Shown: one piece after another, positions 48,647 through 56,617 of the stretch
Position numbering within the stretch: the first letter of the stretch is position 1
How the letters are laid out: the number at the start of each line of letters is the position of its first letter
IMG/VR virus record: IMGVR_UViG_3300032753_000003
Span: 62,001 to 126,000 of that record
Direction: 5' to 3' (one strand)
Source: a virus
DNA: 64,000 nt
Notes under the pieces: model-generated
Told to the model about the DNA's origin: nothing
The model's database searches: none
What the model saw: the letters and a program-made list of their open reading frames with translations, nothing else
Made by a program: the position numbers and the translations under genes

Positions 48647-49792
48647 ATGTCAGATAAACCATTTTGTATATGGCCTTGGTTCCATCAAACTGTCAAAACT
48701 AACGGAAATGTTACACCGTGCGTGGTATGGAATGAAGATATTGATTCAGTTAACTATGAAAATTTTATCACCAGTCAGTTTATGCAATCTCTAAGAGATT
48801 CATTTAGACAGGGTATTCCGCATGAAAAATGCAAAAGATGTGTATATCTAGATAAATTTTCAGATTTAAGTGTTAGACGGTGGGGGTTTAATGTAGCCGA
48901 TTCTATTGGTATTGGCGAGTTTGAAGCATTAGATGCTACGTCAAATTTAATAGTACAAAGCCAAGATGTCAACTTGAGTAATGTATGCAATTTAAAGTGC
49001 AGAACTTGTAACCAAACCCGTAGTACTAAATGGATGTCTGATGCAGTAGCAATGGGAGAAAAACCAGTTGGTCTATTACGATCAAATTGGTCATTGACTA
49101 CAGAACAAGCAATTAAAATCAAACGACTTAGATTTCCGGGCGGTGAGCCGCTGTTGCACCAGGACATAATATGCAATGAATTAAATAAGATTAAAAAATT
49201 TGGTACTATATCCGAGTTTGTATTGCATTTAACAACTAATATGACAATACCATTCTCAAATGAACTTGTAGAATTAATGAAAGACACAAAGCAAACATTT
49301 ATAAGCTGTAGTGTAGATGGCGTTGGTAAGATAAACAATTATATAAGGTCAGACAGCAAATGGGAAACAATTGAAAGTAATATATTCGCGCTTGAAAAAA
49401 TATGTGTTGAAAACAACAACATAATTTTTGATATCAGTACGGTATACAGTGTATTCAATTCTAACTCGTTAGATGAATTGATAAATTGGACACATAGAAA
49501 TAATTTCAAGCACGGATTAATAATATTAGATCGCCCAACTATACATGATGCGAGAAATTTACCTGTTGATTACAAGAATCTTTTAATTGACAGATACAAA
49601 GATACATTAAAAAAATTCCCAAATCATATCCAATTAATTGAATCAGTTATAACACATCTCAGTAACTCCCCGATAATAGATATTAGCAGTTGGAAAGAAC
49701 AATTTAAGAAACATAATGACTTTTTAGATTATAGACGAAATTCTAAATTAGAAGATGTAAATTTAGAATTATCTTTTATTGTAAATAATTGA
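48647..49792 (+). CDS. twitch-type radical SAM protein
   Basis: 381 residues from the ATG at 48647. N-terminal Cys set (FCIWPWFHQTVKTNGNVTPC, HEKCKRC) forms the twitch cluster; the radical SAM motif CNLKCRTC has Cys114, Cys118 and Cys121, with FPGGEPLLH and LTTNMT after it. Same family as the gene at 25317 and as twitch radical SAM proteins of marine T4-like phages. Preceded by a late-type box, so it may act late, unlike the operon at 20749. Confidence 0.9.
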   Translation: MSDKPFCIWPWFHQTVKTNGNVTPCVVWNEDIDSVNYENFITSQFMQSLRDSFRQGIPHEKCKRCVYLDKFSDLSVRRWGFNVADSIGIGEFEALDATSNLIVQSQDVNLSNVCNLKCRTCNQTRSTKWMSDAVAMGEKPVGLLRSNWSLTTEQAIKIKRLRFPGGEPLLHQDIICNELNKIKKFGTISEFVLHLTTNMTIPFSNELVELMKDTKQTFISCSVDGVGKINNYIRSDSKWETIESNIFALEKICVENNNIIFDISTVYSVFNSNSLDELINWTHRNNFKHGLIILDRPTIHDARNLPVDYKNLLIDRYKDTLKKFPNHIQLIESVITHLSNSPIIDISSWKEQFKKHNDFLDYRRNSKLEDVNLELSFIVNN

Positions 49793-49816
49793 CATAATAT
49801 AATAATATTTTATATG
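49789..49816 (+). promoter_or_regulatory. putative tRNA promoter
   Basis: TTGACA then TATATG after 16 bases, at the start of tRNA-Gly; the short distance makes it uncertain. Confidence 0.4.
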
Positions 49817-49918
49817 CGGGTGTAGCTCAGCGGTAGAGCGCAACCTTGCCTAAGCACATTCTGAGCAGTGTGCTTAACAAGGTTGATGTCGAGAGTTCGA
49901 TCCTCTTCGCCCGCTCCA
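49816..49918 (+). tRNA. tRNA-Gly (GCC) interrupted by a 28-nt hairpin in the anticodon loop
   Basis: Without bases 49851-49878 this is a perfect tRNA-Gly: acceptor GCGGGTG/CGCCCGC, anticodon arm CAACC-TTGCCAA-GGTTG, T-arm GAGAG-TTCGATC-CTCTT, T73 and CCA. The extra 28 bases start right after GCC and form TAAGCACA-TTCTGAGCAG-TGTGCTTA plus AC. It is too short for a group I intron and lacks a clear archaeal bulge-helix-bulge. Confidence 0.8.
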
Positions 49919-49926
49919 TTCTTTAG

Positions 49927-49932
49927 TAAATA
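49927..49932 (+). promoter_or_regulatory. late-type TAAATA box, 4 nt before ATG
   Basis: GTAAATA, GTTG, ATG at 49937; no Shine-Dalgarno. Confidence 0.55.
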
Positions 49933-49936
49933 GTTG

Positions 49937-50530
49937 ATGAAAATAAACGAACTAGAACGCAACACCCTAAGCAAGACTGGCTTGCATCTTCCGCGCAAGC
50001 GTTCTCAATTTCCTAAAGAACTGCCATTCAAAATAGAAGGTTTTGAATTGCGTTATATTAAGAACAATTGGGGAGAAACTACAGTATCTGCCTGGGATGG
50101 CGATACAGAAGTTATGGAGATAACACTAGAACCAATTGCCTATCAAAGCATACGATGCCATAGTATTATAAAAGCTGTGGTAAATCCGCAATACCAAGGC
50201 AAAGGGTTGGGCCTATCTCTATACAAGGGTTTGATAATAAATTTGGATATGCCTATCATCAGCAACGACAGTCACAGTCCCGGTGCTAGAAAGATGTGGG
50301 TCAGGTTAAATCAAGATCCAGCCGTAGATGTATATGGATTTGATTTAAGTTCAAACCGAGTGTTTGCCGTTGGTCCAGATGAATCGGGCACAGAATTATC
50401 TGCATCATCAAAGGACGTTGAACTATACGGACAGCCAAGCACTGGCGTAATAGCTACACGTAAAAACGGACAAGCAGATACCATTATGAAATCCCTACTT
50501 AGACAAAGCCAAATAAAACATAGCGGTTGA
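49937..50530 (+). CDS. GNAT-like acyltransferase with N-terminal tag
   Basis: 197 residues. MKINELERN tag, then a GNAT core: HSIIKAVVNPQYQGKGLGLSLYKGLI is strand 4, the acetyl-CoA pyrophosphate loop (QGKGLG) and helix 3. NDSHSPGARKMWVRLNQDP follows. It would acetylate a protein or small molecule. Intact paralogue of the broken gene at 37479. Confidence 0.75.
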   Translation: MKINELERNTLSKTGLHLPRKRSQFPKELPFKIEGFELRYIKNNWGETTVSAWDGDTEVMEITLEPIAYQSIRCHSIIKAVVNPQYQGKGLGLSLYKGLIINLDMPIISNDSHSPGARKMWVRLNQDPAVDVYGFDLSSNRVFAVGPDESGTELSASSKDVELYGQPSTGVIATRKNGQADTIMKSLLRQSQIKHSG

Positions 50531-50554
50531 CAAACTAGATATACATGTTATAGT
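50527..50554 (+). promoter_or_regulatory. early-type promoter
   Basis: TTGACA, 16-base spacer, CATGTTATAGT; upstream of 50579. Confidence 0.7.
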
Positions 50555-50578
50555 ATTCCCATCCTCAGGAGAATCAAC

Positions 50579-50887
50579 ATGGATGTAAATTTCATTTGGA
50601 TTGGATATTGCAACCGAGACAATCACGACAAAGTTTGGGGCATCCTTTGCATGAACAACTTTAGTGGAGGTGTTCCTCATGGAACTCCTGTACATATTTT
50701 TTGGGGAGGCAGAGGCAAATCACTATCGTTTAAATCTGACAAAATGAATTTCCCTCTACATAAGTTAATTGACACAAAGGAGGGCAAGGGTTATAGGAGG
50801 ATCAGCGCTACGGATCTACGTAGCATGTGTACTGATTTTGACGATACTCTAAAACAGCGATTGACCCTACATATATTGAGTCAATAA
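50579..50887 (+). CDS. small hypothetical protein
   Basis: 102 residues with CAGGAGA upstream. FIWIGYCNRDNHDKVWGILCM...VHIFWGGRGKSLSFK suggests a WGR-like beta fold, but this is uncertain. Early gene. Confidence 0.6.
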   Translation: MDVNFIWIGYCNRDNHDKVWGILCMNNFSGGVPHGTPVHIFWGGRGKSLSFKSDKMNFPLHKLIDTKEGKGYRRISATDLRSMCTDFDDTLKQRLTLHILSQ

Positions 50888-50962
50888 TTTGTTATAAATC
50901 TTGCATCTATTTGTTTTGTATAATACAATAGATCATAAGGGTTAGACATTAGAGAGAGAAAA

Positions 50963-51511
50963 ATGGCAGAGCAAAAAGATCAACTGGACGAAAATAACAT
51001 CTACCTCTTCATGGAGGATTTCACTAACAAGACTGTGAAGCCGGTGATCGATTGGATACTGCAAAAGAATCTCGCACCAACCAAGAGCCGGCCAAAGCAT
51101 CTAACTCTTATGATCAATAGTCCCGGCGGCGAAGTACATTCTGCGTTTGCCTTGATTGATATCATGAAGGGTAGCACTATTCCTGTCCGTACTGTAGGAC
51201 TTGGTATGATCGCTAGCTGTGGACTATTGACATTTATGAGTGGTGAGAAGGGTCACCGGGTAATTACTCCAAATACCAGTATATTGAGCCATCAGTATAG
51301 TTGGGGATCGTATGGCAAGGAGCACGAGCTATTTGCTAGGGTCAAGGAGTTTGAGCTAAGCACTGAACGCATGTTAGAACATTACAAGAAGTGTACTGGT
51401 CTAAATGAAAAAGATGTGCGCAAGTATCTACTACCTGAAAAGGATGTTTGGTTGAGTGCCGAAGAAGCAGTCAAGCATGGTATTGCAGATGAGATCAAAG
51501 AGACGTATTAA
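50963..51511 (+). CDS. ClpP-like serine protease
   Basis: 182 residues. LMINSPGGEVHSAFALIDIM is the conserved oxyanion region; Ser in GLGMIASCGLL (near 90) and His in ILSHQYSWGS (near 114) match the ClpP/SppA catalytic Ser-His, with EEAVKHGIADEI at the end. No ClpX-type ATPase partner is in the window; it might cut the capsid scaffold or use a host ATPase. AGAGAGA site upstream. Confidence 0.85.
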   Translation: MAEQKDQLDENNIYLFMEDFTNKTVKPVIDWILQKNLAPTKSRPKHLTLMINSPGGEVHSAFALIDIMKGSTIPVRTVGLGMIASCGLLTFMSGEKGHRVITPNTSILSHQYSWGSYGKEHELFARVKEFELSTERMLEHYKKCTGLNEKDVRKYLLPEKDVWLSAEEAVKHGIADEIKETY

Positions 51512-51555
51512 GTGATACTTATTTCTACTAAAAACTAAATTGGTAAATTTATAAT

Positions 51556-52229
51556 ATGAAGCCAGTTATAATCTATAGTATGCAAAGGACTCGTAGTAGT
51601 GCAGTGCTTTATTCTTGTATACGAACACAACGTTTATACGAGCCCTTTGGCATAGATACAATTTTTGACGGACATTGGCGAGCACATTCGTTGTTTCCAA
51701 CATTTAACAAATACGTTTCAGATTTAGATTGGACATCATTAATAGAAAAAATGAATGATCCTAATTCAGTAACTAAAATTTTTGGATACCATATATGGAA
51801 ATCTAAAAATGGCAGAAAATGGTTTGAAAGTGCTATTAAAGACAATACACATGATATATTTGTATTAGAAAGAGATTGGATGGAAATAGGATTGTCTAGC
51901 TGTTTGGCTAGGATCACAGGATATGATATTGATCATGAGAAAAAAGATTTCCAATTTCAGTAGACGACGAAACATTTAATAATTTAACTATGCAACTAGA
52001 TTCTTTCATAAGATTTTATCCATCTAGAGGTCAATTAATCACATATGAGAATCTACCAAATAGTCACTTTAATAAAGAATTAAATCATATAATAAATCAG
52101 ACGTCTAATCTTAAGTTGCAACTTATTCAAAATCTTGAATGGACTAAAAAGGTTATAGAAGATATATATGATTTCTATAAAGACGAATGGGATGCAAAAA
52201 GAAATGCGTTGCTAACTTCGAACAGTTGA
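51556..52229 (+). pseudogene. sulfotransferase-like protein with frameshift in A6 run
   Basis: The first 128 residues (IIYSMQRTRSSAVLYSC: a PAPS-binding-loop-like start; HDIFVLERDWMEIGLSS) end early; adding one A to the run at 51940-51945 continues RFPISVDDETFNNLTMQLDS to the ORF ending at 52229 (about 224 residues). Likely a sulfotransferase-fold protein; substrate unknown. Indel, sequence error or slippage. Confidence 0.6.
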
Positions 52230-52253
52230 CAACATCTTAAAAGATGTTATTAT
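52226..52253 (+). promoter_or_regulatory. early-type promoter
   Basis: TTGACA, 16-base spacer, AGATGTTATTAT; upstream of the tRNA Gly-Val-Leu cluster. Confidence 0.82.
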
Positions 52254-52276
52254 ATTTGAAGTAAATACAGTCACAA

Positions 52277-52350
52277 GCGGGTGTAGCTCAATGGTAGAGC
52301 CACTGCCTTCCAAGCAGAAGACGAGGGTTCGATTCCCTTCACCCGCTCCA
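52277..52350 (+). tRNA. tRNA-Gly (TCC)
   Basis: Acceptor GCGGGTG/CACCCGC, anticodon arm ACTGC-CTTCCAA-GCAGA, T73 and CCA. Uninterrupted, unlike the GCC isoacceptor. Confidence 0.93.
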
Positions 52351-52360
52351 ATTATACAAA

Positions 52361-52436
52361 GGGTCCTTAGCTCAGTGGTAGTAGCGCTATCTTTACACGG
52401 TAGATGTCGTAGGTTCGACCCCTACAGGACCCACCA
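52361..52436 (+). tRNA. tRNA-Val (TAC)
   Basis: Acceptor GGGTCCT/AGGACCC, anticodon arm CTATC-TTTACAC-GGTAG, ACCA. Confidence 0.93.
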
Positions 52437-52442
52437 TAAATT

Positions 52443-52526
52443 GCACTAGTGGCGGAATGGTAGACGTGATGGTCTTAGGAACCATTGCTGAAAGGCGTGG
52501 GGGTTCGAGTCCCTCCTGGTGCACCA
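52443..52526 (+). tRNA. tRNA-Leu (TAG)
   Basis: Acceptor GCACTAG/CTGGTGC, anticodon arm ATGGT-CTTAGGA-ACCAT, long variable arm, ACCA. Confidence 0.93.
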
Positions 52527-52550
52527 ACCAATATAACAGAGGATGAAAGC

Positions 52551-52898
52551 ATGTATTATCGAGTGAACATTAACCTACCATCTACTCGTAAACAAAACAG
52601 CAAGCTGGTAAATTACATCGAGCCTCTTCGAGCCAAAGGTCTAGTTGAAGTTGGCAAGACCTACAAGCTTAATCTAAATAATCACTCGCTCTATCAAGAA
52701 CCCACTTGGGCTGGTGCCAATTACGATAATCCATTCTGGTTCACAGATAGAACTCTAGCAGAGAAGTTCATTGAAGATTGGGACGAACTAGCTGTCAAGC
52801 GAGAAGTGTATAGCAAGTTGGCATACAATCGAATGGCGAAGTTCTTTACAGAAATTAGCCAAGTAGAAGAAGTCAAAGAGTTCAAAGATTTTATCTAA
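52551..52898 (+). CDS. hypothetical protein
   Basis: 115 residues from the ATG at 52551 (AGAGGATG site); longer starts run into tRNA-Leu. Alpha/beta with a basic start and a helical C terminus (NRMAKFFTEISQVEEVKEFKDF). Function unknown. Confidence 0.6.
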   Translation: MYYRVNINLPSTRKQNSKLVNYIEPLRAKGLVEVGKTYKLNLNNHSLYQEPTWAGANYDNPFWFTDRTLAEKFIEDWDELAVKREVYSKLAYNRMAKFFTEISQVEEVKEFKDFI

Positions 52899-52905
52899 TA
52901 TTAGA

Positions 52906-53021
52906 TTGCGCTGCTGTTAGCAGAGTGAACAAGGTACCAATTCGTGGCTAGATCGAGCTCGACGCTTCGAGTCAAATTGGACAATACCAAGTAGCTTCAG
53001 AGTAACGATCTGACAGCGCAA
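52906..53021 (+). ncRNA. ~116-nt structured RNA
   Basis: TTGCGCTG pairs with CAGCGCAA; inside GGTA/TACC, CCAATT/AATTGG and TCGAGC/GCTTCGA stack coaxially into one long arm. It has no open frame and follows the gene at 52551 by eight bases. No class recognised. Confidence 0.55.
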
Positions 53022-53037
53022 GCTATCTTTTATCTTT

Positions 53038-53341
53038 TACACCAAACATCTAGTGATGTGCTATTAACCCATGGTATCTGTTTGTGTTTGAGATAGGCAT
53101 ATTGCCATTCATGCAGCTACGAATACGTCTGCAGAATAAGGTACAACTAAGTTGTTGAAAATACTTTGCCAAACTGTCTCAAACGACCAAAAATGTCCAG
53201 ATAGGCAAACTGCTACTTTCACATTAACTATCCTTTGTGATTATAACTTTATAATAGTGTAATATATCAGTCTCTGTATACCAAATTGGCATTAGATTTT
53301 CTTCAAACTAAATATTATTGGTATTTGAAGGAGAGACTGTC
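53038..53341 (+). other. gene-free stretch with paired segments
   Basis: GATGTGCTATTA at 53055 resembles the early -10 region, with a poor -35. After it GTTTGAGA (53087) pairs with TCTCAAAC (53181), enclosing GGC-ATATT-GCC, TGCAG/CTGCA and ACAAC-TAA-GTTGT hairpins, so a further structured RNA is likely at 53085-53200. A CTAAATA box lies before the next gene. Confidence 0.4.
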
Positions 53342-54151
53342 GTGACCAAAAGATCTTACGGATGGAAACAATCTAAACCTGATCCACGTGATCACAAACT
53401 TAAAACTATAAATCCTGCAGTATATAATAGTTTACCTGCCTCCGTTGATTTGAGGCAATATGTACCAGAAGTTTTAGATCAAGGCGATTTGCAATCATGT
53501 ACAGCTAACAGTATCAGTATGGCAATAAGAGTTGCTAGAGCAATACAAAAATTACCCGATTTGCAACCATCAAGATTGTTCATCTATTACAATGAACGAC
53601 TATTAGAAGGCACAGTTGATCAAGACGCAGGTGCCGAACTTAGAGATGGTGCAAAGGTAGTAGCTACATACGGTGCACCTGCTGAATCAGTTTGGGCATA
53701 TGTAGATAACAACTTATATGTTGAACCAAGCAAAGAGGCCTATGAATCTGCGGTACAGGATGAAGTCAACAAATATCTAGCTGTAGACCAAACCCTAAAT
53801 GAACTCAAGTTGTGTTTGCACGAAGGTTTTCCATTTGTGTTTGGTGCTATGCTGTATTCTGCATTTGAATCAGACGATGTAGCAAAAACTGGTATTGTAC
53901 CGATGCCAGATCCCAATGATCAGCTGATTGGCGGTCATGCATTATGCTGCGTTGGTTATGATGATAGCCGCAAGGTATTCATAGTTCTTAACAGTTGGAG
54001 CGACACTTGGGGTGATCACGGATATTGTTATTTCCCATATGATTATATGACCAATCCAAATCTGTGTTTAGACTTCTGGACTATTAGGAATATTGCTCCC
54101 ACTGATCCTAATAGACAATGGGTTATTCCAAATGTTAATGCACAAGCATAG
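53342..54151 (+). CDS. papain-like (C1A) cysteine peptidase
   Basis: 269 residues, GTG start with GGAGAG upstream. DQGDLQSCTANS holds Gln47 and catalytic Cys53; GGHALCCVGYD the His and VLNSWSDTWGDHGYCYF the Asn and the typical GxxGY. N-terminal KPDPRDHKLKT is the usual linker in bacterial/phage members. No signal peptide, so it acts in the cytoplasm or in the virion. A late-type box is about 30 bases upstream. Confidence 0.88.
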   Translation: MTKRSYGWKQSKPDPRDHKLKTINPAVYNSLPASVDLRQYVPEVLDQGDLQSCTANSISMAIRVARAIQKLPDLQPSRLFIYYNERLLEGTVDQDAGAELRDGAKVVATYGAPAESVWAYVDNNLYVEPSKEAYESAVQDEVNKYLAVDQTLNELKLCLHEGFPFVFGAMLYSAFESDDVAKTGIVPMPDPNDQLIGGHALCCVGYDDSRKVFIVLNSWSDTWGDHGYCYFPYDYMTNPNLCLDFWTIRNIAPTDPNRQWVIPNVNAQA

Positions 54152-54180
54152 TTGATATATTATAGATAATGTGTTAATAT
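54152..54180 (+). promoter_or_regulatory. tRNA promoter
   Basis: TTGATA, 17-base spacer, GTTAATAT; eight bases before tRNA-Cys. Confidence 0.55.
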
Positions 54181-54187
54181 AAATTGT

Positions 54188-54262
54188 GGAACGGTGGCAG
54201 AGTAGTTATGCAACAGCCTGCAAAGCTGTATTAGGTAGGTTCAATTCCTACCCGTTCCTCCA
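54188..54262 (+). tRNA. tRNA-Cys (GCA)
   Basis: Acceptor GGAACGG/CCGTTCC, anticodon arm ACAGC-CTGCAAA-GCTGT, CCA encoded. Confidence 0.92.
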
Positions 54263-54279
54263 ATTCCTACCCGTTCCTC
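54242..54279 (+). repeat. 19-bp tandem duplication of the tRNA-Cys 3' end
   Basis: CAATTCCTACCCGTTCCTC occurs twice in a row, the second copy just outside the tRNA. Confidence 0.9.
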
Positions 54280-54295
54280 CAATTTGGTTAACATA

Positions 54296-54502
54296 ATGCA
54301 AGACGATGGTTTCAAAGTATTAATTTGTGACCCAATTGATATAGTAAACATTTACGAATGGTTTCTAGATCAAGGTATATCTGTAAAAGATATTAGCCTT
54401 GTTGACGTAAGTGATGTTAGCGCATTTGATACCATACTGGAAGTGGTATTTGATAACAAAGAAGATGCTATGTTTTTTAATATCACATGGGGCGGTAAAT
54501 GA
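54296..54502 (+). CDS. small hypothetical protein (FxxTW family)
   Basis: 68 residues from ATG 54296. Ends NKEDAMFFNITWGGK, like the small family at 216-2060, and immediately overlaps a membrane protein gene (ATGA). No clear ribosome site. Function unknown. Confidence 0.6.
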   Translation: MQDDGFKVLICDPIDIVNIYEWFLDQGISVKDISLVDVSDVSAFDTILEVVFDNKEDAMFFNITWGGK

Positions 54503-54720
54503 AGGTAGATAAGTTTCTCAAATGGTTTGCTACTTTTACACTGATTGTTGGTGCTATCCTCACCAGCATGGACATCCGTCCTTGGAACATATGGGCGTTT
54601 AATACAGCCAATTTGTCTTGGTTAATAGTTGGTATTATCTGGAAGGAGTGGAGCCTGGTGGTTATGAACGGTGTGTTGATAGCTATCTATGCCTACGGAT
54701 TATTGTTTACTTTTGGATAA
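54499..54720 (+). CDS. small membrane protein
   Basis: 73 residues with two or three membrane segments (about 8-24, 38-48, 52-70). Overlaps the previous stop. Many phages encode such proteins next to DNA-injection or superinfection genes; role unknown. Confidence 0.65.
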   Translation: MKVDKFLKWFATFTLIVGAILTSMDIRPWNIWAFNTANLSWLIVGIIWKEWSLVVMNGVLIAIYAYGLLFTFG

Positions 54721-54726
54721 TGACTA

Positions 54727-54755
54727 TTGAGTTTTTGCTATTTAGACGCTATAGT
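54727..54755 (+). promoter_or_regulatory. tRNA promoter
   Basis: TTGAGT, 17-base spacer, GACGCTATAGT; upstream of tRNA-Met. Confidence 0.65.
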
Positions 54756-54770
54756 TAAGATTATAAATGA

Positions 54771-54846
54771 TGCGGATTAGAGAAGTGGTCATCTCGCTTG
54801 GTTCATACCCAGGAAATCGAAAGTTCGAATCTTTCATCCGCAACCA
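54771..54846 (+). tRNA. tRNA-Met (CAT)
   Basis: Acceptor TGCGGAT/ATCCGCA, anticodon arm CTTGG-TTCATAC-CCAGG, ACCA. A paired first position argues for elongator type. Confidence 0.88.
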
Positions 54847-54858
54847 CCTCTCATAGAG

Positions 54859-55065
54859 ATGCCAATGACCATAGACGAATTTGCTAAAAATCTAGCGCTT
54901 GACCTGCGCAACAAATCTTTAGAAATATCCAAGAAGGTACAGAACGGAAAGTCTGACGGGTTCCATGCGTTAGTGGATGCTACTATTGCGTCCACTCTCA
55001 TGCATGTAGCAGATTCAGTCTTAGAGGCGTCAATTGAAAAGATCAGTAATCATACAATACGTTGA
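54859..55065 (+). CDS. small helical hypothetical protein
   Basis: 68 residues, all-helical, with an AGAG site just upstream; a second ATG six bases on is an alternative start. Function unknown. Confidence 0.55.
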   Translation: MPMTIDEFAKNLALDLRNKSLEISKKVQNGKSDGFHALVDATIASTLMHVADSVLEASIEKISNHTIR

Positions 55066-55124
55066 TATCTATTTTTAACACCTGGTAAATAATATGCTAT
55101 CTAATTAGCAAGTACCGGGGGTAA

Positions 55125-55364
55125 TTGGCTGTGAAAGATCTAGAATCAAGATTCATCAGCGAATTTGAATTGATATATAGACATCGACGCAATTGGAATA
55201 GAACTATCAAAAGCTCGATTAGGATAATAACTAGCAGTGTTGTGGCTATCTATATCTTGGTCAAATGGTTAAATTCTACAGCCCCGCAAACTGATCTTAT
55301 GGTTTATATCTTAGCTATAGGTTACGGATTAGCAGAATTTATAGGTGTTGTTGAAAATTGGTAG
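55125..55364 (+). CDS. small membrane protein
   Basis: 79 residues; basic N terminus then two membrane segments (about 31-47 and 56-74). Start is TTG 55125 or GTG 55131; a GGGGGT site favours either. A TAAATA box lies about 35 bases upstream. Function unknown. Confidence 0.55.
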   Translation: MAVKDLESRFISEFELIYRHRRNWNRTIKSSIRIITSSVVAIYILVKWLNSTAPQTDLMVYILAIGYGLAEFIGVVENW

Positions 55365-55403
55365 GTATTTAACTTTAGCAATTTATCTAAATAAACACAG
55401 CAT

Positions 55404-55479
55404 GCATCTGTAGCTCAATGGACAGAGCATTGCCCTCCGAAGGCAAGGGTCAAAGGTTCAAATCCTTTCGGGTGCTCCA
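55404..55479 (+). tRNA. tRNA-Arg (CCG)
   Basis: Acceptor GCATCTG/CGGGTGC, anticodon arm TTGCC-CTCCGAA-GGCAA, T73 and CCA. Confidence 0.88.
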
Positions 55480-55555
55480 TTAATATACTTAAAATTACTA
55501 TCTTCTAATATTACAGATTCAATTAAATAAAGCTGTTGATCAACTAAGGATATGC

Positions 55556-56605
55556 ATGTCAAGGATATTGTTAATACTCAAGAGACGAGAAGATTTTAAT
55601 AGCACTATAAATAACAAGATAGGGTTGAGCACCGGTCTATACAATTCAGCAAACTTTGTCAATGAAATGTTAATACAACAGGGAATTGAATCTAAGCTGG
55701 TAGTTGTTATAGACAATAACGACATCGATAGAGAAGTCGCTGCCTATCGACCAACACACGTTGTAATAGAAGCGTTATGGGTAGTACCTAGCAAGTTTGC
55801 AATACTACAGAAGTTGCACCCAAATGTAACATGGATCATAAGGTTACACTCTGAAATGCCTTTCATGGCCGGGGAAGGTGTAGCTATGGATTGGCTAGGC
55901 GATTACAGCAGTTTCAAAAACATCATTATTGCGTGCAATGCACCACGCATGTTAAGAGAAGTTAAGACCTATTTAAGAATAAGAAACTCTTGGTCTAGCG
56001 AAACAGCAGATTCAAAGATCATTTATCTTCCCAATCACTATCCACAGAATTACAAGACTAAATCAATAGATAAAAACAAAGATTACGTTGACATCAGTTG
56101 CTTTGGTGCAATTAGACCGTTGAAAAATCATTTGTTACAAGCCATAGCAGCAGTTGAGTTTGCAGATAGTATAGGCAAGAAGTTGAGATTTCATGTCAAC
56201 GCAGGTCGCATTGAGATGAAGGGCGAACCAATGATCAACAACCTAAAAGGTCTATTCATGCAATTGGCTGAACGAGGTCATTCATTAGTTAATAATCAAT
56301 GGATGCCGCACGAAGAATTTATAACATTGTGTGAAACAATGGATATTGGCATGCAGGTTAGCTTCTCCGAGACGTTTAATATAGTTGGTGCCAACCTTAT
56401 CAGTCAAGGTGTACCTGTGGTAGGCAGCAAGGAAATACCTTGGATGCCAGCTGATAACTGTGCCGATCCCACTGACAGTGCAGATATGATAAGTAAGCTT
56501 CTTGCTACATGGAATGATCCATTAGCTAATGTAACATCTAATCAGGCAGCACTAACGACATATACAAATAATACACAAACGATGTGGAATAACTATTTCA
56601 AATAA
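55556..56605 (+). CDS. GT-B glycosyltransferase (GT4-like)
   Basis: 349 residues. N-terminal acceptor-binding half with STGLYNSANFVNEML; C-terminal half with CFGAIRPLKNHLLQAIAAV and SFSETFNIVGANLISQGVPVVGSKEIPWM, where the E-x7-E-type segment of GT4 enzymes binds the nucleotide sugar. Related proteins occur in many T4-like phages. Target unknown: phage DNA or host surface. Confidence 0.82.
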   Translation: MSRILLILKRREDFNSTINNKIGLSTGLYNSANFVNEMLIQQGIESKLVVVIDNNDIDREVAAYRPTHVVIEALWVVPSKFAILQKLHPNVTWIIRLHSEMPFMAGEGVAMDWLGDYSSFKNIIIACNAPRMLREVKTYLRIRNSWSSETADSKIIYLPNHYPQNYKTKSIDKNKDYVDISCFGAIRPLKNHLLQAIAAVEFADSIGKKLRFHVNAGRIEMKGEPMINNLKGLFMQLAERGHSLVNNQWMPHEEFITLCETMDIGMQVSFSETFNIVGANLISQGVPVVGSKEIPWMPADNCADPTDSADMISKLLATWNDPLANVTSNQAALTTYTNNTQTMWNNYFK

Positions 56606-56617
56606 AGGAGAAACAAC

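Noticed and set aside
49851-49878. Group I intron in tRNA-Gly
   Set aside because: 28 bases is far too short for any catalytic core.
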